From assembly GCA_011109175.1 (NCBI GenBank), contig RDEW01000070.1, forward strand, positions 104,486-168,485: a stretch of 64,000 bases of DNA, written 5' to 3'. This DNA is from Dicyema japonicum (Eukaryota > Dicyemida > Rhombozoa > Dicyemidae). The notes under the pieces are model-generated. The model did not search any database and was not told the DNA's origin. It worked only from the letters and a program-made list of their open reading frames with translations. A program made the translations under genes and the position numbers. Below are positions 22,440-34,015 of the stretch, piece by piece; the stretch's first letter is position 1; every line of letters starts with the position of its first letter.

Positions 22440-22680
22440 TCTCGGTTGCTAGTCAGGGATTTCACTGAGTTTTGGTCGTTCATTGCTTTCAACTTTTTCC
22501 AATGATTTTGAATCATTATTTAGTATGACTGGCAGAGATAATCTTGGCAATCCATGAAAGAAGGCCTCTTGACAAACACAATGGCCTTTTATGACTATTT
22601 TTGCTCGAAAGGTCGTGTCCGTTTCAAGATATGTCCAAACAGTTTTCAGCGAATTGTACATCAAAAGATTTATTAGCATA
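22440..22680 (-). mobile_element. RTE-like LINE fragment, decayed
   Basis: The - strand frame keeps the outline of the RTE C terminus (LPRLSLPVILNNDSKSL, compare RPRVTLPTILNGDL at 12540). Other motifs have decayed. Confidence 0.45.
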
Positions 22681-25600
22681 AATAGCTAAGTAGCAATTCA
22701 TTATCATCGGATCCTCGAAATCGTTAAATTTTGTGTGGATGAGCTCATCCAACACTTCATTTGTTCAGAACTTTGAGTTTCCAACGTCTCATGAATTTAT
22801 CACCTCGTTCACACATACGAGAAAAAGGAAACAAGGGTTTCATCCATTATGAAGCCAAGTAGACATTTCGTGAATTAAATTACTAGACACTTGCACATGG
22901 TCTAGCTCCTGCGGAAAACTTATCGCGAGGTTTGATTATTTGACAAACGACGTTGAATCTCTTCTGGGACCTTCACAGCTCAGAGGCATGTGTTTTCAAA
23001 TCAGTTAACCGATTGCTATGCTGTTCTGCTGATTCTTCATCCCGCATGTTCTTAGAAGACTTGAAATAAGTATTTTATTGTTGCATTTGTAAGAAGTTTA
23101 AATAAGCAGCGTAAAAAATCAAATTTTGATTGGGGGTCTCTTTATCCCCCATCTCTGGGATTCTGGGATCTTGTATTAGTTCCTAGAAATGATTAAGATG
23201 AAAGTTTTTGAAATTAGCATTGAAGGTCACGCCATTTGACAGGATGATATTGATCGAAATTTTCAGAAATTCAAATTCTTCATATCTGGTTCACTCACTT
23301 TGTCGGCAATGTTTTTATTTGTTCAAAACTTTTTTTATATTAAAATCCGTCCATTTATAGCGAGTTATCGTGGCACATACAACATTGTGCTTTAATAAGC
23401 ATAGATTGAACTAGAAACCACCATCATAGCAAGAATGAAAAAATTCAGGTGATCAGGCCTCTCCCAGTAGTCTTTGCAAGCTCGGACTTGAAGTAAGTGT
23501 CGTCAGGGGAACTCCTCTAATGGTTGTTGACTAGAGGTACGTCGACACTTCCACATTCCCACAAATAAACTACTTTGTTAGCCGATGAATATTCAAATTT
23601 TAATTATTTTGAATTTGCAACATTTTGTAGGTTCGTAGGAATCAATGAAAATATGCAACGAAATTAAAACTTGAAAAGATTTAGGAAATTCGATTTGTAA
23701 TATGAGAGATTTAGTACTAACAGTAAGAAATTTTTTATTGAAATGGTAATTAGTAAGTATCTCTCGTAAGTGAGCGCATTCACTCTTAGAATTTGTATGT
23801 AAACGCGCTCAATCAGCCATTTTTGTTATTATCGATCCGATGGCACGTATCAATTCAGAAATTTGTTAACTCTTTTTTTGCAGATATTAATATTTTTTTG
23901 AAAATGGAAACAACGACATTCCTGACAAATCTTGAATTCATCTTCCAAGAAAAGTATCTATTGCGGCAGACCATGGTCATCTAAGGCGTAGTGGATAACA
24001 TGACTGTAGCATGGTTTCTGAATCGTACCGTAATAGATATTATGATTTTGTAGACGACTTTTTTCTCCAAATTCCCAACCGCCCCAGCGGTTTCTAAAAA
24101 AATTTAGACAAAGCGGAAAAGATCTTCAAGAACGGAATATTTTTCACCATCTATAGTCCTAAAATTAAAATTTTTACCCCCCAGATTTAAATATATTCAA
24201 ATAAATTAAATTTAAATTTTTTTCCGAAAATTCATTGATTTTTTACTTTCTTCTACAATGTTAATTGCATTTAATAGTTGTATTGGGGAAAATTCTTCAT
24301 CAGTCTCTGTATTTCTCGTCGACATTATAATCTCCACAAGAAGGGTGCCGATTTCGTTCTCGTCGAGCATTTTTGTTTGAGTTATCTCATCTTCATTAGC
24401 AAGTTCTTTAGTTTTTTTGGCACATATTCAAAACAGAATTTTGTATGATATTTTCATTAGAAAATGAATCAAGAAATTTAATTGCCCCTGCCTTTTGAAA
24501 CATTTTTTATTGTGTATTCTTTCACTTAATGCGTGAGATACCTAATGGTGGTTGTTCTGTAATTTTCATGATATGCGGAGCTAATACCAAGGCTCAGTGA
24601 AAAGGCTGTTATTATTATTATACCTAATGGTGGCTTTCAATAAATTCACAAAAAAATCTTTTTCAAATCAAGGTCAAAAAATTCTTTTTCCAAATTATTC
24701 AAATCTTGTATTAATCGGTTAGCTTCTTTGTGAAGAACTTTTAGTTCAGGAATAAATCTCCCTTTAAATATGTGTATTCAACATGATTGATTCCTAGCTT
24801 TCATCAAATACCTTAGCTTTTGAAATGATGATATCTTCAGTAATAAAAACTATTGATTTCATCGATCCTTGAAATCCATTTAACAAGTGAATTCTCAATT
24901 TGATGTTGTTTACTAGTCTTGAATTGTTATTCGTAATTTTACAGTCTTCCCGTTTTTCATGGTTTTTAAGAATTTCTGAGTGTCGAAATTCCCAATAAAG
25001 GATCATTTTTATTTTACAGATATGGGTGAATTTTCTGAGAGTCATTTTTGATGTATTTTTTTATTTTACAGATCTTTTTTTCTGTGCAAGATATTTCGGT
25101 CCCTTTTCTAACCATGTGGTACTGTTATATTTTAAACTTAAAATTTTAATTTAATTTCATCTAATATCAATTCGTCTAATTAACAATTCGTCTAAATCTT
25201 CATGTTTGTCTATTAACAATTCGCTAATTTGCACGTTCGATCTATTTAAATCCAAAGTTTTATCTCATTTTTACTGAAATTACCAATTAAGACCTACTTA
25301 ATTAATCTAAATGCGTAAATGTATTATTTATAACTGTAAAATAAAATACCATAAAACAACAACATAAAAAGAATTCTTGAAAATTTTAAATTTGACAATA
25401 TAAATGAATATCTTAGAGGAATAGCTCACAATATTTCTTTTTGAATATCTGTAATAAAATGATTTAATTGTTTTTGACAAACATGACGATTTAGACGAAT
25501 TGTTTTAGATGATTTTTCTGGTTACCCGACCGGACAGAGTAACAATCTTTCCATTCGAAGAAGGATTAATTTGAGATGCAACATGTGTCGACTCTGTCTC

Positions 25601-26040
25601 CTACCAACATCATCGGGAGCGCGGTATAGAAAAAAGCTAAAGAAAAAAAGTATATATGATATTTTCCTCGCGATTACTGTCGAGAAAACGGGAACGACAA
25701 GCAGCATCATCCTTAAGAAACTTGGACGTACGTATTGCCTCCTTCAAAAGTCATGATACCGCGTAACGTATTGGCTCATCCATTTAGTCTATAAAGCCGT
25801 CTTAATGAGAATCGCCGAATTAATAAAGTTGACTGGAATTAAATAATCACTCGTTTACAATACGAAGTGGCGGACTCAAGTAAAATCGGAAACCCGAAGT
25901 AAGGAACTAACAACAACGTTATCCTTCGCTATGAATATTAAGTTATTTGATGGTCTTGAGAATTTTTGCTAATTTATATTTTAACTTTTAATCAAAAAAA
26001 TTATAAATTAAATTTAAATAATTTTAAATTTAATAATAGG
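22681..26040. other. Long AT-rich interval, no firm gene
   Basis: No convincing gene. A SINE-2 tail-like piece (GTGAAAAGGCTG plus TTATTATTATTA) is at 24598-24622. An open + strand frame at 25571-25756 contains MCRLCLLPTSS, which superficially resembles a Cys-rich finger start, but no second Cys pair follows. Confidence 0.4.
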
Positions 26041-26051
26041 TCAAATTAATA

Positions 26052-26477
26052 ATGCTTCAATGTTTAGTGAAATCTGTTATAATTATTATATCTATCAGAA
26101 AAATTACAGAACTTCAATTAAAATCAGTGCAAAACAACGACGGGGATGAGCCAATGTGGATTCTGTACATCGTGGATAATGTTTTTGCAGTTCTTAGCGA
26201 CAAAATTAGTTTATCATTTATAGAAAATTATAAAGTATTCGTAGACATATAACGATAGATCACTACTCATAAGTTTGTGACAGCAGAGTTATCCATATTG
26301 AAGAGATGGAATGGAGGAATCACTGTCTGTTTGAAGAGCGGCGAAAATTTTCTTTATATCAGCACTAACTTGGTGGGCAATGCATTCCACATATTTCAGA
26401 TAAGCATACAATTTAAAACCGACAAGAGTAGTGTTGTAGTATTATTTAGTTCGAATTGTAACGCATACACCGGTTAA
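26052..26477 (+). CDS. Spliced small gene, unknown function
   Basis: Exons 26052-26234 and 26259-26477 join across a 24-nt GT-AG intron without shifting phase, giving about 133 residues. The product reads MWILYIVDNVFAVLSDKISL, then KFVTAELSILKRWNGGITVC and SGENFLYISTNLVG. A further 27-nt GT-AG interval inside exon 2 (from GTGGGCAATG to TTTCAG) is in frame, so its removal cannot be decided. I do not recognise the family. The stop at 26475-26477 is followed after one base by the ATG of the next frame, so the two may be one transcript or one gene with an unplaced intron. Confidence 0.5.
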
Positions 26478-26478
26478 C

Positions 26479-26637
26479 ATGACTTCTGAAATTGAGAATT
26501 ATTGTAGCTGTGGCAAGCAAATCTTTGATTTTCAGGATAATACTAGCGTTGAAATTACTAAATTGAAAGTACAGTTTTTCCGCAAAGACAAAATTCCAAA
26601 TTTTATCGGAATAAGTATTTTATTTAGTAACAATTAA
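26479..26637 (+). CDS. Short ORF with Cys pair, unknown function
   Basis: 52 codons starting one base after the upstream stop: MTSEIENYCSCGKQIFDFQD, then VEITKLKVQFFRKDKIPNF. The codon pattern and the CSCGK motif look coding. It may be the 3' part of the 26052 gene, joined by a tiny intron I could not place in phase, or a second cistron. Its stop overlaps the stop of the opposing - strand frame. Confidence 0.4.
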   Translation: MTSEIENYCSCGKQIFDFQDNTSVEITKLKVQFFRKDKIPNFIGISILFSNN

Positions 26638-26930
26638 TAGACAGGGACTGCTGCACTCAAACTCGAATGAGCTAAAATCTGATTAAACATTTTTTGTGTT
26701 GGTAAAATAGCCTTATTATAATTTTTTGAGAAAGTTATGAATTTTCTAGAAATAAAATTATTTCGAGGAGAAGGAGGAACACCAGTTCCCCCGGTGGGAG
26801 TGTGACGCATTATTACGATGAGATGGAGGAACTCCAGTTCTTCCAATGAGAGTGGACGCGTTATTGGAACCTCTTTTGCAGGAGTGACGAAGATTGGAAT
26901 CCTTTTAGAAACCTTCTCGGATTTAGACAT
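26634..26930 (-). CDS. Possible convergent gene, unknown function
   Basis: 98 codons from ATG 26930, with an acceptor-like CACAG just upstream. It contains an imperfect ~50-nt internal repeat; the two units read as GRTGVPPSHRNN in one frame and GGTGVPPSPRNN in another. So either a tiny intron or a frameshift separates them. Its stop shares TTAA with the + strand gene. No domain recognised. Confidence 0.35.
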   Translation of the reverse strand: MSKSEKVSKRIPIFVTPAKEVPITRPLSLEELEFLHLIVIMRHTPTGGTGVPPSPRNNFISRKFITFSKNYNKAILPTQKMFNQILAHSSLSAAVPVY

Positions 26931-26984
26931 CTCCTGTGTTTGATGTATCCAATGACGCTTTTAGAAATTGAAGAAACCAAAGAG

Positions 26985-27095
26985 GGAAAGGAAAGCATTC
27001 GATCAAGTAAGTAGTTGTATGGGAATGGAACCCCTAGCTAAATTCGACATGAGGGACAGCAGCACTAACCACCATGCTACCTGATCTAGGAACTC
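26985..27095 (-). mobile_element. tRNA-like sequence, SINE head or tRNA relic
   Basis: On the - strand: TAGCATGGTGGTTAGTGCTG (A-box-like) followed about 25 nt later by GGGGTTCCATTCCC (B-box-like). No clean cloverleaf and no intact acceptor stem are apparent, so it is not a functional tRNA gene. Confidence 0.45.
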
Positions 27096-27339
27096 CCAAT
27101 AGCACAAATAATTATTTTTGATTTATCATCCCATGATCGCGTAAAAATCAAACTAACTATCACGTGATCCCGCTGCGTTCAATCAAAAACCTCATCTTGC
27201 CTGGTGTTCCTATCTGTATCCGCATATAACCACACCGGGCTGCTAACTGAATTAACGGGGGCGCATCCTCGCATCCAAGACTGCAGTGGCATAAAGCTTC
27301 TTAAAAAATTAAAATTAATTCCAAAGAACACTGTAGTGT

Positions 27340-28215
27340 CTGGAATAGATTATTTATTCATTTAGCCCCAAGACCACCAGGAAAGATATGTCAAAGCTAA
27401 CTAATTAAATGATCCTAGCCTCCAGCAACATCCGAACTCTCTTCAATTGGTCTTTCGATGATCCAACCACACTCCGGAAGCGTCTTCTCTGCTTCTGCAA
27501 AGGAATTCAATCGGCGTGCACTTTTTTATTACCGACCGAAATTCATCTGCATGGGTTACATTTTCCTTGAATGGGTTTCCCAGTTCTTTGCAGAAACGTA
27601 GGAAACCCTAGCCATTTTTCAACGTTGTTTCATCAGAAACGAGGTCGCCAATGGGGATGTCCGTGTGGTGCATAATTCTCTGCCTGAGGGAGTTCAAACG
27701 GTCCACTCTAGAAAGAGAAATCGCAAACCTCCAGGTGGAGCAGGCATATTCAATGGTCGGTATGATTACTTGTTGATAGACCTTGCTGATGCAATCAGCC
27801 GGGGGGAAAGCTCTTTTTTATCATCGCATTCAGAATGTTCTATTTCCGAGACCTTGGCGAGCACCTCCTCCACGTGACTCGAAACGGCAACAGAGTCGAA
27901 AACTATACCAACGATCTCTGGGTCCGCGTAGAAGGGATGGGAGTGTTTCCGATAGGAAATCTCAAGCCCATTTTTAAACCTTCTGTCCGTAGTGAATAAT
28001 GTGAACTGAGACTTGGATGCTGATACACATAACATATTTGCAGATAGCCAGTCACAAATTCGGTTTAGGTGTGTCTGAACAGTTGCTACAGCCATGGAAG
28101 GAGAATAGATGTAATTATTTTTTGCAATTCTTCTGGAATTTATTCTGTTTTTAATGATAAAATAATAAAAATTGGTATAATTTAATAAAATATATAATAT
28201 AAATTTAAATTTCAT
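27340..28215 (-). pseudogene. LINE-B fragment, RT thumb to 3' tail
   Basis: The - strand frame from about 28093 reads ICDWLSANMLCVSASKSQF, then VGIVFDSVAVSSHVEEVLAK, equivalent to KILGVTFDQGLTFIRHVENK in the 39870 copy. Broken frames continue to the tail at 27340-27420 (GGATCATTTAATTAGTTAG on the - strand, then TGGTCTTGGGG). Confidence 0.65.
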
Positions 28216-29168
28216 TTCTCAATTTGGTTCTTGTGGTTTATTAGTTTGTAATATGCTAAATTGGTGGTTTGTCCTTAAGCCTGAACGTAACGTCTGATGA
28301 CATCTGATCTGGTAGACGTGAGTTAGAATCCAAAAGATGGAGTTTTCAGCGAAGGCCAATTCTCGTCAAAAGATCCCACCCGTGAGGTGACGAGTCTTTA
28401 GAATACTATCTGCAAAATGAGATTTTTAAAATAGATTAGATAATCGTGTCAACTATGTGCTGCTTCAGACAGGTAGTCTTCTAATTTTTTAATTTTTTTG
28501 CGATTTTGTGCTGGATGAGATTCAAACCCGAATTCTTATGTGCATCCGACACTTTCTTTGTCATAATTTTGGGTTTTGTGTCTCCGCGATCTTGTCTGTG
28601 CTCACGAAAAGAAATCAAGACTAGGACGTTTAGCACAATGGGGGTACATCGCTACCTGACCTTACGACTAACTAACCACATGGCTAACTGGTCCACGTAG
28701 GTAATTTTAAAAATAAGTAAGTTTTCAATGACTAAAAAATGATTTTTTCCGTTCGATATTTGTCATACAATATCAAGGTTAGGGACCACGAAGGAATGAT
28801 TCCAAATAAAGAATAAGTCAGAATTCATTATTTTAGCAAAGACAGGCAAATAAAGCAATGATGCAGCGTTATAGGCACCGGACTGAATTCAGATGCTTTC
28901 CGGTACGAACATCGCTTTGCCAATTGAAGATTTCTTGTATCTATGATGCTTTCTGGTTTGACATGTGACGCCACTCCAAGTAATCAGATTGTCTTCAGGG
29001 ATTGTTTTACAAAAAAAAAAAAAACAAGTAAGAACACTCTTGATGCCTTGGTACTCTCCGGCGATTGACTCTTTATTACTAGATGCTATCATAATTAGTT
29101 TTAGTTTGGGGTTTTTAAATTTGCATATTGATGATTTAAATTTGCAATTAATTGCAATTAAAATTGCA
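28216..29168. other. Intergenic with SINE-like debris
   Basis: A SINE-2-related piece lies at about 28920-29045 (CTATGATGC, GACATGTGACGCC, CAGATTGTCTTCAGGGA, then a long A run). 28500-28690 holds GAGATTCAAACCCG, an inverted B-box-like motif. No gene. Confidence 0.4.
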
Positions 29169-29169
29169 T

Positions 29170-29398
29170 AATGGTTTGACGAGTGACGCCGTCATCAGTG
29201 AATACTCACTGCGGAACTGGATTGTCTAGAAAGGACACTCACACAAGAAAAAGAAAAAAGAAGTGAAGATCATTCCTTGGTTCTCCGATTAGTTAAAAAT
29301 AACTGTTCTTTACTTAAATAAAGTGTGTGTCCTGCCTATGCGGAGCTATAAATACTATGGCTCTCGTGAAAAGGCTTTATATTATTATTATATTAAAA
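29170..29398 (+). mobile_element. SINE-2 copy, 5'-truncated
   Basis: Near-identical to the 3' two thirds of the 58192-58533 copy. It runs from GACGAGTGACGCCGTCATCA to GTGAAAAGGCTTTATATT and TTA repeats. The tail contains the hairpin GAGCTATA (29343-29350) with TATGGCTC (29356-29363). Confidence 0.8.
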
Positions 29399-29525
29399 TT
29401 GCATATTAATTTTGTTGCTATAAACAACAACCGCAAACCACAAACATGTTAAATACAGTAAAAATTAGTTATAAAATGTCCATTAAATACTGATAATCAA
29501 GTTTATCAGATAAATTGTTTTTGAA

Positions 29526-30463
29526 ATGAAATTTAAAATGATTTATCATCACTTTAATACTAAATTGGTCATACTTTTGGTTATTTTTTCGACCGCGATT
29601 TTTGTTTTTAAATCTCACAGGGAAACGAAATCTTATAAATTTTAACGTAACCAAAGAAAAAAATGAAAACGAGATCTTGTTGGTCAGTGCTTGTTACGAC
29701 ATTGGAAAAGTCGCAAAATATGGCTTTACTCGTAAACCAACAGATTATTATAAACTTATGGAAAACTTTTTCTACATAAAAAACCACATTGTGTTTTATT
29801 CAGATATCAGAGTATTCTTAATTACATGAAAGCGATCAGAAGAGATCTTCCTACAACTCTGATATACTTGGATAGAAAAGAACTGCTTGGTTTTAAAAAT
29901 ATTGATGAAATAAAACATATCTTCACCCTTCCTGGGTTCGGTAAATTTTTTTTGGAGACTGCAAATTATAAATACGCTGCATCGTGAATTCTAAGGTTGA
30001 TTTTCTAAAACGAACAATCAAACTCTTCTCAAACAAATTTTCATATATTGCTTGGATTGATGCCGGTTATTTGCGGGACGAAAAGTATACGGAAGAGGTC
30101 ATTTTGAAAAAATCCAAGTACGTTGACGATACAAGAGTGACTACTAGTATAGTTGTTCCTTTTGGTGATTACTCAATGGAAAAAATCATTAAAGAAGCAT
30201 CAGTATGGATTCCAACAGGATTTTATGTTGGTCAGATTAATATAATTAACGAATTTTGTGATGCTTACGAAAAATTCTTTTACGAACTATTATCGAGGAA
30301 GTTAATTGCAACTGATGAACAAGTCCTGTACTCCATGTTTACGACCGAGGGACTTACATTAAGGAGTGATTCAGTTAAACTGAATATATTTCATTGTAAT
30401 TATTTTGGACTTATTACACTTCTAACAAACGTTAAAACGGCGAATTCCTGTCATTCCTTATAA
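29526..30463 (+). pseudogene. HtrL/YibB-family gene, copy 1, frameshifted
   Basis: Strongly similar to the intact copy at 41667 over its whole length, but with three small deletions against it: near 29640, near 29803 and near 29981. The frame therefore moves three times. The core YAWIDAGYLRDEKY-type segment (SYIAWIDAGYLRDEK) and the C terminus (NSCHSL) are kept. About 120 bp upstream also resemble the 5' flank of copy 2 (AACCGCAAAC..., ATTAAATACTGATAAT). The duplication therefore included flanking DNA and is not a simple retrocopy of the ORF. Either a young pseudogene or partly sequencing error. Confidence 0.75.
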
Positions 30464-30554
30464 TTCGTTTTTATTAATAATATTTGGTTTTATATTTTTA
30501 CATGATTTATATGTATCATTATTTCACTAAATGTCTATTTAGTGAAATAATAGA

Positions 30555-30900
30555 TGAAAGGAGTCCACAGGGATTCATTTAAGTTCTCTGTTATTCAACG
30601 GATTTCCGTTTCCGAGATCGCCAAATACGAGATCTCTGATATACGCAGACGATGTACTACTGTCTGACGTGTCGTGATCGAATTTATATGGAAGAGATAA
30701 AAGACTTGTGCGGGCTCTAGGGATTAAATTGTAAGAAGAAAAATTTAATGCAATTAAGTTTTTCGGTCTAAATGAAAAATCGTCAGAAAAGCTCCCTATG
30801 TGGAATCAACAAAGTATCTCTGAACAGCTTTTGGAAAAAACTGGGAGTACGTTATATAAGTATTCATATGCTTATGAGTAACACGTGAGTGAATTTACTT
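30555..30900 (+). pseudogene. LINE RT palm fragment and RTE-like tail
   Basis: 30560-30700 keeps PQG (frameshifted), LSSLLFNGFPFP and SLIYADDVLLSDVS, i.e. RT motifs B and C. About 30860-30900 repeats the tail motif TTCATATGCTTATGAGTAAC seen at 20705. The intervening sequence is too decayed to read. Confidence 0.5.
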
Positions 30901-31019
30901 AACTGACAAATTAATCGATAATAGTTTTTTTACTGCATATATTTCCTTCTCATACAAATGGTTTGGTTTAACACTATGATACTTAGATTTCCCCAACCCT
31001 AACCATTAAAGTAAAAAAC

Positions 31020-31110
31020 ACACTACAGTCGACCTCTAATTGAAGCACGTAATGTCCGAAATCAGAGGTTTCTCCAAAACAAAGGTTTTCCATATAACTT
31101 GTCCGCGGAC
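31020..31110. mobile_element. Possible pogo-like terminal repeat
   Basis: TACAGTCGACCTCTAATTG followed by AAATCAGAGGTTTCTCC has the style of pogo/Tigger ends, with TA at the outside. No partner end or transposase is seen nearby. Confidence 0.3.
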
Positions 31111-31194
31111 ACGCTTACTATAATAAGTTATTTTTTTTTATATTTATATTAATTTTTTTAAATAATAACAATTTATTGAAGAATAAAACCAAAT

Positions 31195-31700
31195 AGTTAA
31201 AGGCTACTGGCTGATCTCAGGATTGAGAGCGCATTTCCCCTTACGATCAGTAAGGAGATGCGCTCAATGAGCCAGCCCTTCTCTCTGACATCCCTCCTCC
31301 TTTTAGCGACTAACGATCCAATTTTGTTGAGCAGGGCTAACGACCTGCTTCCTATGACTCCCGAAGTTTCGACTGCGACTGGTTCAAATGTGTACTGCTC
31401 GCCGAGGCATGTGTACTTCTTTGCTTTAAGTATTTCTGCTTTCTCTGCAGCTGAGCCTGGATTTGTCGCACTCATTGTAATATTGGAAGGCGAGAAGCTA
31501 TCTACGCAGGTGGCATCCCAGGCCAGGTACTTCCCAGCATCCCACGGGAACAGAGTCGCTCCATCCGGCCTTCTGTTTGCCGTGGCAAGCCCTAGGGGCT
31601 CTATCTGGACAGGGAATCCGGCAGCTTCTAGTCCCCACGCAATAACCTTGTTGATTGCACTATGTCTCAGGCTCTTTCGGCAGGAAAGTGCGTATTAATT
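31195..31700 (-). pseudogene. LINE-A subfamily 3, 3' end
   Basis: The - strand encodes an RLE with RRPDGATLFPWDAGKYL and AWDATCVDSF, then the tail LLIVRGNALSILRSASSL ending near 31197. At least one shift (near 31480) joins the two parts. A truncated sister is at 63290-63440. The long + strand frame at 31258-31698 is antisense. Confidence 0.75.
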
Positions 31701-33025
31701 TTTTATTCCTACCGTCACTTCCTTTTGAATTGTTAAAAATCATGAAAATATTCTGCAATCAATCAAAAATATTTTGCCTCTGGGGTTTCCATCAAACTTA
31801 AAGTTTTTAATATTGATGGTTCACATTCTATATCCTCAGAGATTTATTTATGCAATTAAAGTGAGATTGTAGAAAAATTTTTTGCTAGCAGTTAAAAATA
31901 ATATCAACATTACTCCATGCATCTGAGATTGTTGTTGCCACTTACCGCAAATTAATTTGGATAGAGATTCGATAAACAATTCTGATCCTCTCGAAAAACA
32001 TAAGAAATCGATTAGATAGTTCAAATTATTATCTTAAAAATTATTAATGATTCCAGCGTCCAAGGATTGAAGAAATAACGTCGTATTTTTTGGCAAAAAT
32101 AAAAAAATCGATATTACTAAAAATTGATATTTTGTGGCAGCGTTATCCAATAACCAGGATTTATTCTTTATTGAAAATTCATTTGTTCATTAATTTTTTG
32201 AAGCCAGGATGCATAAATGTTTTTTTTTCATCCACGCATTTTCTAAAGGTGTTTTCCCCTAAAATAGAAGTGCATACATAGATGAGCTTGGAAGACTCTC
32301 TTCTAAAACTATGTCTTCCATAAAGTCCCTTTTCTTCCAATTAACACTCCTAGGTAGTGTAAGTTAACGGCATCTTTTACTCAACAACTATTTTTCACCT
32401 CCTTTTGTAATTTAATTTTTATCCCACATATGAAGGTTTAGATTACCTTAGAGACATACCATGTTCTCGACAGATAACTTTTCTTTTGGAATATTTTACT
32501 ATCTCGTAAAAATATCTTATGTCTGATTTTGGGAGAAGTTATACGATGTTATATCCTGCATCATTAGTTAGTAGCCCCGACCTCCCTATCTTGTAGAAGG
32601 TTTGCCGTCTCAGTCGTCTGTACGTCTACTCACTGGAGGTCACATATCTTCGATGCTCACAGGAGGTTCAGGACAGGAAAAAGCTTCTCGTATCATCATT
32701 GATAGTTAGTCTGATAATGCAACCCAAGAAACGGACTTGTTTCTAGAGAAGAAGTGCCCAGAACGTAATTACGATAGAGTCTTCTTTGATTCTTTGTCGA
32801 GAATAGTCTTCGAGTCATCCACCAATGGAGGCGGGCTTGGTTAATAATTATAATATAAATATCAATATTGGCCTTATAACTGTTTCAACAAAATTTAAAA
32901 TTGCTTTTATATGTCTAATTGAACTTAAGACAAAAAATATCCTGGCGAATTTTCTAGCAACAGGTTTTTATCGAATTTTTCGTCTAAGAAACATTTCACA
33001 TTAGCAGGTTTTATTATTTTATTAC
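31701..33025. other. AT-rich intergenic, nothing recognised
   Basis: No coding frame or repeat shared with the rest of the window was found. A slightly more complex patch at 32550-32850 has no assignable content. Confidence 0.45.
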
Positions 33026-33029
33026 ATTT

Positions 33030-33195
33030 GAGACGTCTGGTTCCCTTGCGCCTGCGAACGCTGGAATTCTTGAGTCGTCTAGGGAATCGGATCGCTACAC
33101 GAAAAAAGACCCTCGTGAGCGCTGCTGGTTATTTGAGCGAATCTCGCTCGCTATCCTAGAGAGATAGCCACGCAGTCATGGCAGCTTCTATATAA
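33030..33195 (+). mobile_element. LINE-A subfamily 4, 3' end
   Basis: Broken frame with DPRERCWLFERISLAILE, aligned with the 36120 copy (RERHWLFERISLATLRVN). About 160 bp only. Confidence 0.55.
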
Positions 33196-33489
33196 CCGTT
33201 TACTCTATTTTCTTTCTTCATTCACAGATGGCACTGTAAAAATCTGATTTTCTCATTCCATTTACCGAATCTAGGATAAATAAGGTCACTAATGATCAGT
33301 CGAATATGATTTTCCTTGCATAAGTTGAACAGTAAAGTTTTCAAAACTTGTTGAAGGTATTGGATATAATTTTACTCTTCCTACGATTCACAAAAAGTTA
33401 AGAAAATTTCTTACCAGAAGGAGAAGTTGTTGAAAATTATCGTAAAAATAACTAAGATTTTTGATGGAAATTGAATTTTAATCAAATGG

Positions 33490-33715
33490 AATGGCAGGTT
33501 GGCACGAAATAGGATCATTTGCTCTCCCACTCCACTGGAGGGGTTTCCACAATTGCAAGGAATGGACGTCTTTTACATTTTATACTGGGTCCGGATGTAC
33601 TTGCGTGACCAGTTCCAGGTTGGCACAAAATAAAGACCATTTGCTCTCCCCCACTCCAGTGGAAGATTCTTTCCAACTGTCTACTGTTATCCTCTCGTAG
33701 GCTCCACAGGAAGGT
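33490..33715 (+). mobile_element. SINE-1 body, two partial units
   Basis: GGTTGGCACGAAATAGGATC ... GAGGGGTTTCCACAATTGC is the SINE-1 body. A second, diverged start (GGTTGGCACAAAATAAAGAC) follows about 120 bp later, so two partial copies are head to tail. The stem-loop tail is absent. Confidence 0.65.
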
Positions 33716-34015
33716 TCGTACGCCATGCGTCACGAGACACGTTCTAAAATGCTATTTGAGGACAGTTGTTTGTACACATGCATGGATATTTCTATCGACT
33801 TCCAACTATCTCAGGTACCCCAGTAGAATTTATTCCTACAATCCATGTCATCACATAAGGAATAACATGGACTTTCATCAATACATATCCCTAATTCGTT
33901 TACGAGAAAAGCATACTTCCGCTTCTTCTCTATCTTTAAATTTTTTTTATATTTGATAAAATTTATAAAATAAATTTAAAATTATTATTTTCAAATCTGG
34001 TTCTTGTTAGTCGAT

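Noticed and set aside
25571-25756. ZAD- or finger-like Cys motif (MCRLCL)
   Set aside because: Only one Cys pair is present and the remainder does not fit the domain.
31258-31698. 146-codon + strand open frame
   Set aside because: Antisense to the LINE-A end at 31195-31700.
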